A DNA stretch of 64,000 nt, from positions 1 through 64,000 of the IMG/VR virus record IMGVR_UViG_3300009155_000051; one strand, 5' to 3'. The notes below the pieces were generated by a model that was not told the DNA's origin, did no database searches, and was given only the letters and a program-made list of their open reading frames with translations. This stretch comes from a virus. Of the stretch, positions 40,245 to 49,119 are shown one piece after another (positions within the stretch are counted from its first letter, which is position 1; each line of letters opens with the position of its first letter). The position numbers were made by a program, and so were the translations under genes.

Positions 40245-40833
40245 ATTCTATTTTTTTTAAAAATTCTTCAAATTTAAAAGCCGGACTCACATCAGTAAAT
40301 TGAGAATCAAAATTACTTTTAGTCACAACCCCCTCGTATTTTTCAATACCTATTATTTTTGTATTGTGTTCTATTATTTGGTTCTTTATTGATACTTTAT
40401 CAAACAAATGATTACATAACGCCGCAGTAGATTCAAGTTGTTTATCAGTATAAGGTTGCCAAAAGAAATAATCTCTCCACTTCTTTTCAAACACATTACC
40501 TTTATAAATATCCCCAATCCAGTTAATGTAATAGTCACTTAGCGGTTCTTTTTGTAACCACCCTAAATTTTCTAATGATATGATAATTGAATTTCTATTA
40601 ATATTTGGTTCCGAGAAATATTCGGTGTGTTCATTGTTCTCTAAAAGTTGGAGAATTTCACCTTCTTTTGTTACAATGTAGTTTGGTACTCTTTTAAATT
40701 TCCCGTTGTAACGATATTTTAACATCATTAAATACTCACCCGAATTTCTTGAAGTATGGGTGAGTATTATTTGATTTTTTTTCTTTTGTTTTCCCGATGG
40801 CTTAAAGTCACCGTATTTTATTATGTCTATCAT
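40225..40833 (-). CDS. N-acetylmuramoyl-L-alanine amidase-like endolysin
   Basis: 202 residues of the amidase_2/PGRP type: IILTHTSRNSGEYL (first His near 27), PNYIVTKEGEILQLLENN, IISLENLGWL, YTDKQLESTAALCNHLF, and FTDVSPAF at the end. The usual late GHxDxxxxxxDPG segment is only partly visible, so catalytic metal ligands may differ. Cleaves peptidoglycan at the end of infection. Lies next to spanin-like genes, forming a lysis group. No signal peptide, so it needs a holin or other export. Confidence 0.75.
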   Translation of the reverse strand: MIDIIKYGDFKPSGKQKKKNQIILTHTSRNSGEYLMMLKYRYNGKFKRVPNYIVTKEGEILQLLENNEHTEYFSEPNINRNSIIISLENLGWLQKEPLSDYYINWIGDIYKGNVFEKKWRDYFFWQPYTDKQLESTAALCNHLFDKVSIKNQIIEHNTKIIGIEKYEGVVTKSNFDSQFTDVSPAFKFEEFLKKIEYEQFTR

Positions 40834-40855
40834 TTCAGATAACTTAATTATTTAT

Positions 40856-41677
40856 TTAGTCATTTGTTGGTTTAACATAACTTAACCTATTTGGACGTGG
40901 TGGTTCGTGTGTGTCCATTCCCGGACTAACATATTTATCTTCAATTAATTCGTCAAAGTAATCTTCTTCTTCATCGTTATCTTTGTTTAATTCAACCACT
41001 GCAACTTCAACAATCTTTTCAACCTCAACAATCTTTTCAACCTCAACAATCTTTTCAACTTCAACAATCCTCTCAACTTCAATAGGTACTCTAACTATTT
41101 TTTCAACAATCACTTCTTCTATTACCGGAACCTCTACGATTACTTCTTTAATAACCTCTTTTTCCACAATAACTTCTTTAATTATCTCTTTTACCTCATT
41201 ATTACCTGATTTTCCATCATCGTATTTTGTGAAGAAGTGTAGAGACGTTAATGAGATTACAGGAAGTAAACCTCCTTCTAAGAATGCCAACCATCTTTTC
41301 ATTGAGATAACGTCATTAGCTTTTGAACCTAACATTTCCCACACCGGTCCGGTAAGTTCCATCCACGATTTAAATAACTCCCCATTAGCATCAATTTGTT
41401 TATATGAATAGAAAATATTACCAATCATTTGGATGAAAGTAATTATCCCAAACATAAACCATACACCACCTTTGATTTTGTTAGTGGCCGCAACCAATGC
41501 GGTCATAGCACCTATCTCAATAGCAATTGATAAGTATATCGCCCAACTGATGGGATTGGCCAAATTATACCAAGATACAACGTGTGATATAGATATTCCC
41601 GCAACCAAAATTATAGGTATCAAGAACATCGCTCTGTTTGGGTGTTCCTTAACGGATGCCCATAACTTCTTAATCAT
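40856..41677 (-). CDS. Multi-pass membrane protein with VEV repeats
   Basis: 273 residues. Four or five transmembrane helices within residues 15-155 (FLIPIILVAGISISHVV, ISWAIYLSIAIEIGAMTALVAA, GVWFMFGIITFIQMIGNIFYSY, LAFLEGGLLPVISLTSLHFF), then a repetitive segment (EVIKEVIVEVPVIEEVIVEKIVRVPIEVERIVEVEKIVEVEKIVEVEK) and an acidic tail. The location near lysis genes permits a holin role, but the long tail is unusual. A similar VEV repeat is found in the 49746-50381 product. Confidence 0.7.
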   Translation of the reverse strand: MIKKLWASVKEHPNRAMFLIPIILVAGISISHVVSWYNLANPISWAIYLSIAIEIGAMTALVAATNKIKGGVWFMFGIITFIQMIGNIFYSYKQIDANGELFKSWMELTGPVWEMLGSKANDVISMKRWLAFLEGGLLPVISLTSLHFFTKYDDGKSGNNEVKEIIKEVIVEKEVIKEVIVEVPVIEEVIVEKIVRVPIEVERIVEVEKIVEVEKIVEVEKIVEVAVVELNKDNDEEEDYFDELIEDKYVSPGMDTHEPPRPNRLSYVKPTND

Positions 41678-41942
41678 TAGATATTTTACTTATTTCTTGG
41701 TCAATTTGAGTTTGTCTTGTAACATCTAATATTTTTCTATCAGACGCTTGAATAGCTCTTTTCTCAGATTTAAGACCTTCAATCTTTATTTCTCTACGAA
41801 GTTTAACTGATAATGAATCAACACTATCATTAACGTCTTGGACTTTTGAATTTGTACTACAAGTCTTAAAAAATGTAATAATTACTAGGAAGAACATTAT
41901 TCTAATACCCCAAGTATCAATAAAATTTAAAATTGGTTTCAT
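41670..41942 (-). CDS. Small membrane coiled-coil protein (90 aa)
   Basis: N-terminal helix (WGIRIMFFLVIITFFKTC) then a coiled coil (VQDVNDSVDSLSVKLRREIKIEGLKSEKRAIQASDRKILDVTRQTQ). Rz-like topology with a Cys at the membrane border. It overlaps the next gene by 8 nt. It may be a second spanin-like component. Preceded by the sigma-factor terminator. Confidence 0.62.
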   Translation of the reverse strand: MKPILNFIDTWGIRIMFFLVIITFFKTCSTNSKVQDVNDSVDSLSVKLRREIKIEGLKSEKRAIQASDRKILDVTRQTQIDQEISKISND

Positions 41943-41975
41943 AATTTTTGTATTAAGTTTATTATAAAAGTAAAA

Positions 41976-42003
41976 AACCTTCTATTATAATAAATAGAAG
42001 GTT
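41976..42003 (-). terminator. Intrinsic terminator after sigma gene
   Basis: AACCTTCTATT-loop-AATAGAAGGTT, 11-bp stem, with TTTTTTAC following on the minus strand. Confidence 0.85.
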
Positions 42004-42012
42004 CTAAAGTTT

Positions 42013-42813
42013 TTACATATAATCAAACAATACGGAACTCTCATTCCTTAATTTTCGTAAAGCTTTTTCTTTAATTTGCCTGACACGTTCTTTTGTGAGG
42101 TTGAAATCCCCACCGATATCTTCAAGGGTTCTTGGTGTTCCGGATAATCCAAAATAATCCTCAATAATCAATTTTTCTCTTTCATCTAAAATATGTAATA
42201 GACTTAATAATTTAATCTTCAACATATCACCTGAATTAAATGACTCGTCGGGCATATCTGCATTATTGTTAACAATGATATCAACTAAAGTATCACCATC
42301 CTCATTAATATTCATATCCAAGTCAATCATTGATGGTAAGTTTTGAAACTTATCTTCTAACTTACCACCATTAGATTCAATTGCTTTCTTGGCTCTATGT
42401 AAATCCTGAACTACATTAACCGGTAGTCTTATAGTACGAGCATTGTCGTTTAATGATTGAAGAATGGATTGTTTAACCCACCATACCGCGTAAGATATAA
42501 ATCTAAGATTCTTAGACCAATCAAAGTTATTAATAGCTTTCATCAACCCTAAGTTACCTTCGGCAATTAAATCAGGAAAATCTAATCCTTGATTTTGATA
42601 TTGTTTAGCAACTGTAATAACAAAACGTAAATTCCCCTCAAGAAGTTCTTTTTGAATCTCCTTTCGTCTAGTATCACTAATCTCATTACCATTCATTAGT
42701 AACGCTAACTGACGTTCTCTTTCGGGAGTCATTACTTTAATCTTACGAATGTCTTTCAAATATAAGTTAATCTCTTCTTGGTTAATCGGTATGCCTGAAT
42801 TTTTTTCTTTCAT
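42013..42813 (-). CDS. RNA polymerase sigma-70 family factor
   Basis: 266 residues. Region 1.2 (NLYLKDIRKIKVMTPERERQLA), region 2 (EGNLRFVITVAKQYQNQGLDFPDLIAEGNLGLMKAINNFDWSKNLRFISYAVWWVKQSILQSL), region 3, and region 4 (LDEREKLIIEDYFGLSGTPRTLEDIGGDFNLTKERVRQIKEKALRKLR) are all present, as in host primary sigma factors but shorter. It would redirect host RNA polymerase. Promoter element TATTTATA is a candidate target. Upstream ATG at 42813 is followed by the 42815-43390 gene's stop. Confidence 0.92.
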   Translation of the reverse strand: MKEKNSGIPINQEEINLYLKDIRKIKVMTPERERQLALLMNGNEISDTRRKEIQKELLEGNLRFVITVAKQYQNQGLDFPDLIAEGNLGLMKAINNFDWSKNLRFISYAVWWVKQSILQSLNDNARTIRLPVNVVQDLHRAKKAIESNGGKLEDKFQNLPSMIDLDMNINEDGDTLVDIIVNNNADMPDESFNSGDMLKIKLLSLLHILDEREKLIIEDYFGLSGTPRTLEDIGGDFNLTKERVRQIKEKALRKLRNESSVLFDYM

Positions 42814-42814
42814 A

Positions 42815-43390
42815 TTAATTTGAGTATTTATTTAGTTGTGATAATTCTTTTTCTGTTAGTGAATTTAAACCTTTATCTTTAATTTTTTCCAATAATTCAT
42901 CTAAAGATGGTATGCGTTGTTTATTTTTAATTTCATCAATGTCCGTCCACTCATCTTCATCATATTCAAAATCAAAATTATCAACGTTTAAGTTAAAGTT
43001 ATCTCGGATTTTGTCTTGTATCATTTTTCGTACCTCAAATTCTTCTGTATACGAATTATTTGGTTTTTCTGACATAAAGTCACTAATACCATCATTAAAA
43101 AGATGTTTAGATATTTTTTCAGGTAATCCATATGACAAATTGTCAGAGGTGTAAGGTAATAATATATACATAATATCACCCACGTCTAAAATCATATCAA
43201 TATAGTCTTTCACATCCTGATAAGAATCTAATGTTGATATTGTGAACACAGATGATTCTGGTCCGAAATAAAAATTAAGATTTGGTGAGTCAGAAATAAC
43301 ACATAATTCTTCTGCGATTTGTTCTGTAAATTCTTTTGGGTTGTCGTTTTTTGCAAAGACAAATAAAATGTATTTGGTTAAGTCATTCAT
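42815..43390 (-). CDS. Acidic hypothetical protein
   Basis: 191 residues, MNDLTKYILFVFAKNDNPKEFTEQIAEELCVISDSPNLNFYFGPESSVFTISTLDSYQDVKDYIDMIL. The central part is alpha/beta and the C terminus is acidic then SLTEKELSQLNKYSN. TATCTTTG occurs 31 nt upstream without a well-placed TTTG. One base upstream of the sigma gene, so possibly a cognate regulator; unproven. Confidence 0.65.
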   Translation of the reverse strand: MNDLTKYILFVFAKNDNPKEFTEQIAEELCVISDSPNLNFYFGPESSVFTISTLDSYQDVKDYIDMILDVGDIMYILLPYTSDNLSYGLPEKISKHLFNDGISDFMSEKPNNSYTEEFEVRKMIQDKIRDNFNLNVDNFDFEYDEDEWTDIDEIKNKQRIPSLDELLEKIKDKGLNSLTEKELSQLNKYSN

Positions 43391-43435
43391 ACGTTATACG
43401 TTTAAGTTAGATATTATGTTACAAAGATAGTGAAA

Positions 43436-45877
43436 TTATTTTAATAAAAACCCAAGTTCATAAACCATTGGAGTCATTTCTTTATCTAATTGTTCAACCA
43501 AACTCTCAATTAATACTACATTAGATTCAGACGCAATTTTTTTAAATTGTGAATATCCCATATCCCACGGATATTCAGTTGAATTTAAAATTGTTTCAAA
43601 ATAAATTCTTCTATACTCATCAATTATTTTTTTTGCAATAGTCGGAATCCCTTCATAAAAATTTTCATCAGATAATATTTTTGCAACAAATCTATCTTCA
43701 GATAAATTAAAATCATCATATAGTGACATCACTTGGTGTTTTTCCATATGTTTAGTTAGCGATTGTCTCATAAATGGAAAAAATTCATTTTTAACCCTAT
43801 AATTAACACCATTATATATTTTACTTATCCACGAAGTTTGATTAGAACCATTAGAAAATAAACATCTTATTAATGATAATTTTTTAAAAATATTATATTT
43901 TGGATGTTCTTCATCCGGTTTTAAATATTCATCTTTATGATTTAACCAATTATTTTTTATTAATTTTCTCGCATTAAACATCATTATTGCCTCCCAAAAT
44001 CCTTCTTCATTAAATGAAACTCCGTGTGATGAAGCAAATGGCATTGTATAAAGTCCAACATATTGAGAATTAAATTGTACACAATTTGAGTTATTATGTA
44101 AAAACCCAATAAAATTTGTTTTAACAGTATCTTTATTTTTACTATTTAGAACAGGAACATCATACCCATTTATAGTAGGAACAAATTGAGCATTATCAGA
44201 TTTTTCAATCCATTTTGATTTAATCCACGGTTTTGAAGATTCTAAATTATCCGTATTGTAAAACAACTTCACACCCTTATTAACAACATCAATCCCTTCT
44301 CTTTCCAATATATCAAACGCAAACGTATTTGAGTCCTCAGGTACTCCACATTCAAAAATAGCAAAAACTAATGGCCAAGATTTAACACCCGCAAATTCTT
44401 TAGCATTAATTAAAAACCCTTTTTTAAATTTATAATTTCTACCCATAAATTCTCTAAGTTCTTTAGTTTTCTCACCTGTGAAATAAATTGGTAACATAAA
44501 ATAACCAATATTAACTTTTTTACCGGTTTTTAAATATAAATTATTATTTTGATATAAGAATTGATTAAATAATTGGTCGCACGAATTACCTAGCCCGTCT
44601 TTTATCATTAATTTTCTAATGTATGTGTCTGAAACACCAGGTTTACTTGTTTTCCCATAATTTGCGGAGGTAAGGAATGGCGGATTTTCTAATTTATTTA
44701 TTACTTCCGCATTATCAATTAAATTTTTTACACTAATTGGCAATAAATCGTAATTAGTCTCCAAATAATCTATTTCTTCAACAATTGCACCTTTATTATA
44801 CCCCGATTGAATAATAGTATCAACATCCGCTCTATCTTTAGTTGATAATATTAAATTTGAGTATCTTCTATCTTTAGTTATATTAGCAGTTCCGGCACTT
44901 GAATCCCATACTAAATCAGTTGTTGATGTTCTATAATTTGGAAAAATTGATTCATAATATAAATCCGCTTGTTCAGCCCAAACAGATTGAGTATAAAATG
45001 CCCCTAATCTTCTTCTTTCAGAATCTTGAATTAAAGTATCTTGAGTTGATGTTATTTTCTTTTTTTCATTATTTGAAAAATTATTAACATTAAATCCGTT
45101 CATTAATAATTCAAAATTTGTTTTATTAACTTTAATTTTAGAATTTCCAAAAGATTCTGTAATCAGAGAACCATCATTTTTTTTAACATTTAATCCATTA
45201 CACATTGGATTAACAAATAAATGAACAAATAAATTAACTGAATCATTTGGTAACATTTTAGTTTTTAGAACATCTTCCTCCCAATATGAAAACGCTTTTT
45301 TAATTTTATTAGACGTTACTGGTCTTTTTTGTACACTATTTTTACAATAATTTAATATTCTATCATAAATTATTGGGAGATTAATTGCGGATATTGTATG
45401 ATATATAGGTATTAATAAATTATTATTTAAGTCATTTAAAACCAAATCATATAATAATGGCACTTCTTTCCAAGCATCAACGGCATTACTAGGCCACTTA
45501 ATATCTTCTGCTAAATAACTAAGAAGTTGATTTGTATGAAAATAAACAAATTCATTTTTATCTACAATTGCAACCACTTTAGGTGTCTTCAATTCTGTTG
45601 ATTCATCCATTCGATGTAAATAAACTAAAGCTTGCACAAGAGCTCTTACCAAAGATTTATTACTTGATAAATTTTCATCAAGTTTAAATTCAAACAAAAT
45701 ACTGACATACCACTTTTTATTTTTAGGTGATTCATCGTAAAGAACCCCATCATCCCCTCGGAATCTATTAAATAATAAATTACTTTTAGATTGGAAAAAT
45801 CCAATAATTGATTGTTGAACCACGCTTTCATTGTTTGCAATGGCTAAATTACTAATTGTTTGTCCTGTTGTTATCAT
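43436..45877 (-). CDS. Nuclease-like domain fused to N6-adenine DNA methyltransferase
   Basis: 813 residues. N-terminal D48...E63-x-K65 (LYDES...LFEFK) fits a PD-(D/E)xK core. LGAFYT (291-296) is a motif X-like segment, WDSSAGTAN (324-332) is SAM motif I and ENPPF (397-401) is the catalytic NPPF motif. The remaining 400 residues could hold target recognition. This architecture resembles type IIG restriction-modification enzymes. Starts leaderless behind a host-like promoter, suggesting early expression. It may attack competing DNA or protect phage DNA; catalytic status not proven. Confidence 0.75.
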   Translation of the reverse strand: MITTGQTISNLAIANNESVVQQSIIGFFQSKSNLLFNRFRGDDGVLYDESPKNKKWYVSILFEFKLDENLSSNKSLVRALVQALVYLHRMDESTELKTPKVVAIVDKNEFVYFHTNQLLSYLAEDIKWPSNAVDAWKEVPLLYDLVLNDLNNNLLIPIYHTISAINLPIIYDRILNYCKNSVQKRPVTSNKIKKAFSYWEEDVLKTKMLPNDSVNLFVHLFVNPMCNGLNVKKNDGSLITESFGNSKIKVNKTNFELLMNGFNVNNFSNNEKKKITSTQDTLIQDSERRRLGAFYTQSVWAEQADLYYESIFPNYRTSTTDLVWDSSAGTANITKDRRYSNLILSTKDRADVDTIIQSGYNKGAIVEEIDYLETNYDLLPISVKNLIDNAEVINKLENPPFLTSANYGKTSKPGVSDTYIRKLMIKDGLGNSCDQLFNQFLYQNNNLYLKTGKKVNIGYFMLPIYFTGEKTKELREFMGRNYKFKKGFLINAKEFAGVKSWPLVFAIFECGVPEDSNTFAFDILEREGIDVVNKGVKLFYNTDNLESSKPWIKSKWIEKSDNAQFVPTINGYDVPVLNSKNKDTVKTNFIGFLHNNSNCVQFNSQYVGLYTMPFASSHGVSFNEEGFWEAIMMFNARKLIKNNWLNHKDEYLKPDEEHPKYNIFKKLSLIRCLFSNGSNQTSWISKIYNGVNYRVKNEFFPFMRQSLTKHMEKHQVMSLYDDFNLSEDRFVAKILSDENFYEGIPTIAKKIIDEYRRIYFETILNSTEYPWDMGYSQFKKIASESNVVLIESLVEQLDKEMTPMVYELGFLLK

Positions 45878-45881
45878 AATG

Positions 45882-45913
45882 CAAATATAATCATAATTAT
45901 TTCAATAAACAAA
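45882..45913 (-). promoter_or_regulatory. Host-like promoter TTTG-N20-TATATTTG
   Basis: TATATTTG (45882-45889) and TTTG (45910-45913), spacer 20. The ATG at 45877 follows 4 nt after -7, so a leaderless mRNA is predicted. Confidence 0.75.
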
Positions 45914-45925
45914 AAAAATAATATT

Positions 45926-48295
45926 TTATTGGGAAACATAACTAATATTTTCTTCTTTTCTAATTCTTACCACGTTATCAGCCCAATTTGTTACTAATGG
46001 GTTGTGTGTAATAACAAATATCTTTTCAAAGTATTCTTTAATCTTACTAAAGAATTCTGATACCATCTCCAAGTTGTCGTTAGACATCTTCCCGAACACC
46101 TCATCAAACACAACAACGTTAGCTCTTGGTAATGAACATATTTTACTCAATACCGCTCTCAACGCTAGTGAAGCAATTGACCTTTCATATCCGGACCCGG
46201 ACGCCATCGGTTTCTCAACCTGAGTGTTGTTATCAATCATTAGGAAGTCAACTTCATTCTTATCGTTAATCTTAACTTCTAATCTGAAGTGACAACTATC
46301 TTCCAATAGTCTTTGAAGTTCACTATTGATAAGTGGCATCATCGTCTTCATTATAAGTTTGGTAACACCATTCTTACCGAATATTTCCAAATAGATTTTA
46401 TAGATTCTTTCTCTCTCCGCTTCTTCCGCAATCTTTCTAATTGTTTCCAAGTTAGATGTTATCTTGGTTGTTAGATTGGTAATCGTAAACTTATTGTTTG
46501 AGATACTAGTTTCAATAGTTTTCTTCTCACCCTCAAGTTCATCAATTCTAATCCCCGCTTTAATCAATAATCCATCTGTCTTATTGTTTTCAATAATCTT
46601 ATCCTGAACCTCAGAGTATCTTTCCAATTTGGTTTTCAACGCATCAATCATCAATTGGAAACGTTCAACACTTAATTCGTATTTCTCTTTGATAAGTTTG
46701 TTTTTCTCATACTCATCAAATTCTTTTTTAAGGTTAACAAAACCTAACTCTTTGCTGGTTAAATCCTGCATTAACCCCTCTAATTCCCCTTTGTGCGTGA
46801 TAAATCCTGCAAGTTCCCCAATTTTTGCATTGGTAATCGCCGCATTCATTAGTTCAATACCACAGTGTTCACATTTGATTCCACCATCAACAGAACTCTT
46901 AAGTTCTTCAATACTTTTAATCTTTGCGTTGTTCTCCGCTTGTTTAGTAATCAAATCTTTAATTTTCTGTTTCACCTCATCGTGTTTGTCCTCGTGGTAA
47001 AATTCAGATGGTTCAACAACCTTAACCCCATCTCTGTCAGAAATGGCTTTGGCTTTCTGTAGGTCCAACCCATTAATTTCCTCTTGGACTTTATCCGGAG
47101 ATACTAATGTTAAATCTCTATCAATATTGTGTTTGGATTTTAACAATCCATCACGATACTCCTGACCCTTAAGGATTCTTGCTTTAGCATCTTCCAATTG
47201 AGTATCTAAAGTAAGATTACTCTCCGTTAGAGTATCAATTGTATCTTGACTAGTTTGGTTATCCGTTTTAAGTTCTTCAGAGTTATAAATGTTTGACAAC
47301 ATTCCTTTGGAGAAGTCACTATAAATTTCTTTGGCGGCCTCTTCTTTACGTTTAAGGAAATCCAACCCCATAAACCTTGAAAGAACTTGACCCCTCGCCG
47401 TAGGTTTGGCGTCAATTAGTTCTTCCAAGTTGGTGGCAGTTGTTAGGATGGTCATTAAGAAGTCCTCTTTGGTCCCGATAGATGTTTTGATAAACGCCTC
47501 GGTCTCTCTTCGTTGTTCTCCGGTGAAGTTCTGCAAACTACCATCAGACAATCTTTTGTAAAAGTCCAACTCGGTCTTAACCGTCCATTCATTTTTCTTT
47601 GATAACTTTCTCTCAATATTTCTCAATATGATATACTCCTCACCATCTATTGTAATCTCACCTTTTACAGCAACTTTGTTTCTCTCTGTAAACCTGTTGA
47701 ATATCTCCTCCGCTTTAGATGTCTTGGTTGTCTCATTAAAGAATAAGAACATCAATAAATCCACAGTAAGAACTGTCTTACCCCCAAAGTTAGGTGGGTT
47801 TGATTCAACAACCGTAATCCCATCACACTTCTCAAAATCTATTTTCTGATTCTCACCATAGGATAAAAAGTTTGAGAACTCAATGTTCTTGATATACCAT
47901 CTCTTGAACGGGGCAGCATCAGTTTGAGTTTGTAACAATTTGTTATCCACAATACTATTAAGTTGGTAGATATCATCGTAGTGTTCCATATTCCCCTTTG
48001 ACTCCAAGAATGAACGAACTAACTCTAATTGATAGTTCTCATCCAAGATGTTAAAGGATATGTCTACGGTATGTGTGGTGTCGTCAGCAACCTTTGTTTT
48101 TGTTATTACATTGACGTTGGTTGTGTTATACTTCTTTTGAAAGTAATGACGAACACTCTTAATTTTTTCTTGAGTAAAGTTTTCAGCGTAATCCTCCCAT
48201 ACAATCTGTAAGTAAGGATTATCAAAACTTGTGATATCTAAATCTTTTATCATTATTGTGTAATTAAATTCTATGGGGGGATTAAATAAATCCAT
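45926..48295 (-). CDS. SbcC/Rad50-like recombination ATPase (T4 gp46-type)
   Basis: 789 residues. About 140 residues precede IEFSNFLSYGENQKIDFEKCDGITVVESNPPNFGGKTVLTVDLLMFLFF, an SMC ATPase head with degenerate Walker A (NPPNFGGKTVL; GxNGxGKST expected). Coiled coil arms flank a zinc hook CEHC near residue 475. Signature SGYERSIASLALRAVL and Walker B VVVFDEVF precede ITHN. Works with the SbcD-like protein encoded upstream in DNA end processing. The alternative ATG at 48253 (MIKDLDITSFDNPYLQ) is equally plausible. Confidence 0.87.
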   Translation of the reverse strand: MDLFNPPIEFNYTIMIKDLDITSFDNPYLQIVWEDYAENFTQEKIKSVRHYFQKKYNTTNVNVITKTKVADDTTHTVDISFNILDENYQLELVRSFLESKGNMEHYDDIYQLNSIVDNKLLQTQTDAAPFKRWYIKNIEFSNFLSYGENQKIDFEKCDGITVVESNPPNFGGKTVLTVDLLMFLFFNETTKTSKAEEIFNRFTERNKVAVKGEITIDGEEYIILRNIERKLSKKNEWTVKTELDFYKRLSDGSLQNFTGEQRRETEAFIKTSIGTKEDFLMTILTTATNLEELIDAKPTARGQVLSRFMGLDFLKRKEEAAKEIYSDFSKGMLSNIYNSEELKTDNQTSQDTIDTLTESNLTLDTQLEDAKARILKGQEYRDGLLKSKHNIDRDLTLVSPDKVQEEINGLDLQKAKAISDRDGVKVVEPSEFYHEDKHDEVKQKIKDLITKQAENNAKIKSIEELKSSVDGGIKCEHCGIELMNAAITNAKIGELAGFITHKGELEGLMQDLTSKELGFVNLKKEFDEYEKNKLIKEKYELSVERFQLMIDALKTKLERYSEVQDKIIENNKTDGLLIKAGIRIDELEGEKKTIETSISNNKFTITNLTTKITSNLETIRKIAEEAERERIYKIYLEIFGKNGVTKLIMKTMMPLINSELQRLLEDSCHFRLEVKINDKNEVDFLMIDNNTQVEKPMASGSGYERSIASLALRAVLSKICSLPRANVVVFDEVFGKMSNDNLEMVSEFFSKIKEYFEKIFVITHNPLVTNWADNVVRIRKEENISYVSQ

Positions 48296-48301
48296 TGGTT
48301 G

Positions 48302-48332
48302 AATGTCTAAAAAATGTCTAACGAATGTCTAA
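48302..48332 (-). repeat. Three TTAGACATT repeats at 11-bp period
   Basis: TTAGACATT occurs at 48302-48310, 48313-48321 and 48324-48332 (minus strand), exactly one DNA turn apart, in the 33-nt gap upstream of the SbcC-like gene. The first also forms the stop of the 48329 gene. Confidence 0.6.
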
Positions 48333-48598
48333 ACAGTTTCAGAAGTTACAACTTCTACATCTGTTACGTTAATGTCATTTGTTTCACCAACAATTACATC
48401 ACTAAGAACTTCAGTGTTCACATTAACTAGTTCACCATTTTCATTTTGGTATTGAGCTTTTAACTCTTCCATTTGTTTTTCAAACATTTCTTGATACTCT
48501 GCTTGAGCTTTTTTTCTTAATCCTCTAAGAGTGTTGTTTCTGTGTGTAACTCTTGTTTTGTGTGCCTTTGCACCACCACGTAATTTTGACTTTGGCAT
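48329..48598 (-). CDS. Small basic protein (MPKSKLRGGAKAHKTRV)
   Basis: 89 residues. Basic N terminus MPKSKLRGGAKAHKTRVTHRNNTLRGLRKKAQAEYQEMFEKQMEELK then an acidic tail. The beginning recalls a family of small proteins from T4-like and marine phages. Likely DNA- or RNA-interacting through the basic stretch. Function unknown. Confidence 0.65.
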   Translation of the reverse strand: MPKSKLRGGAKAHKTRVTHRNNTLRGLRKKAQAEYQEMFEKQMEELKAQYQNENGELVNVNTEVLSDVIVGETNDINVTDVEVVTSETV

Positions 48599-48606
48599 AA
48601 TTGTTT

Positions 48607-49116
48607 TTATTTATTGTTATTTATTTCGTTGTTAAATTCTTGTTGTATTTCTTCTAATGTTATTTCCGGTTCTTCGTCTACCATATCTCTAAGTTCTTGT
48701 GTTAACATATCAGTAATTCTTTGATATTGATTCTCAGTTTTAATTACTTTATCTCCCGGTTCTTCGTCATCATTCTTGTAAAAATCTAACCAATCAGGTC
48801 TTTCTTGAACTTTAATTTTATCAACCTTTTCAATCATTTGTTGAACTTCAGTTTTGGTTCCATTCAATATTTTCTTTAACTTAACTTTTCTTTCAAGTTC
48901 ATTCCATATTCGGTAATAACCCGCCGAACTGTTGTTATGAAAATTAACATCAATTTGATTGTTTTCCAAATACTCCATAATATCAATCATAACATCATCC
49001 TCTTCTATAATTCCCATATCACCACAAAGGGTAAATAAATCATCGGAAGTAATAATCCATCGTTGAGTTTTCTTTTCCTCAATTTTTTTTAATATAAATT
49101 CACCTAATTTTCCCAT
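48607..49116 (-). CDS. Hypothetical protein (169 aa)
   Basis: MGKLGEFILKKIEEKKTQRWIITSDDLFTLCGDMGIIEEDDVMIDIMEYLENNQIDVNFHNN, then a second charged region with PDWLDFYKNDDEEPGDKV and a helix. The first half resembles a DnaB/DnaC-type helical domain in feel, but I cannot assign it. Located in the replication operon, so DNA metabolism is likely. Confidence 0.6.
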   Translation of the reverse strand: MGKLGEFILKKIEEKKTQRWIITSDDLFTLCGDMGIIEEDDVMIDIMEYLENNQIDVNFHNNSSAGYYRIWNELERKVKLKKILNGTKTEVQQMIEKVDKIKVQERPDWLDFYKNDDEEPGDKVIKTENQYQRITDMLTQELRDMVDEEPEITLEEIQQEFNNEINNNK

Positions 49117-49119
49117 ACT

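Noticed and set aside
40225-40833. Fully canonical zinc amidase
   Set aside because: The late GHxD-type segment is not clearly present, so the feature is described as amidase-like only.
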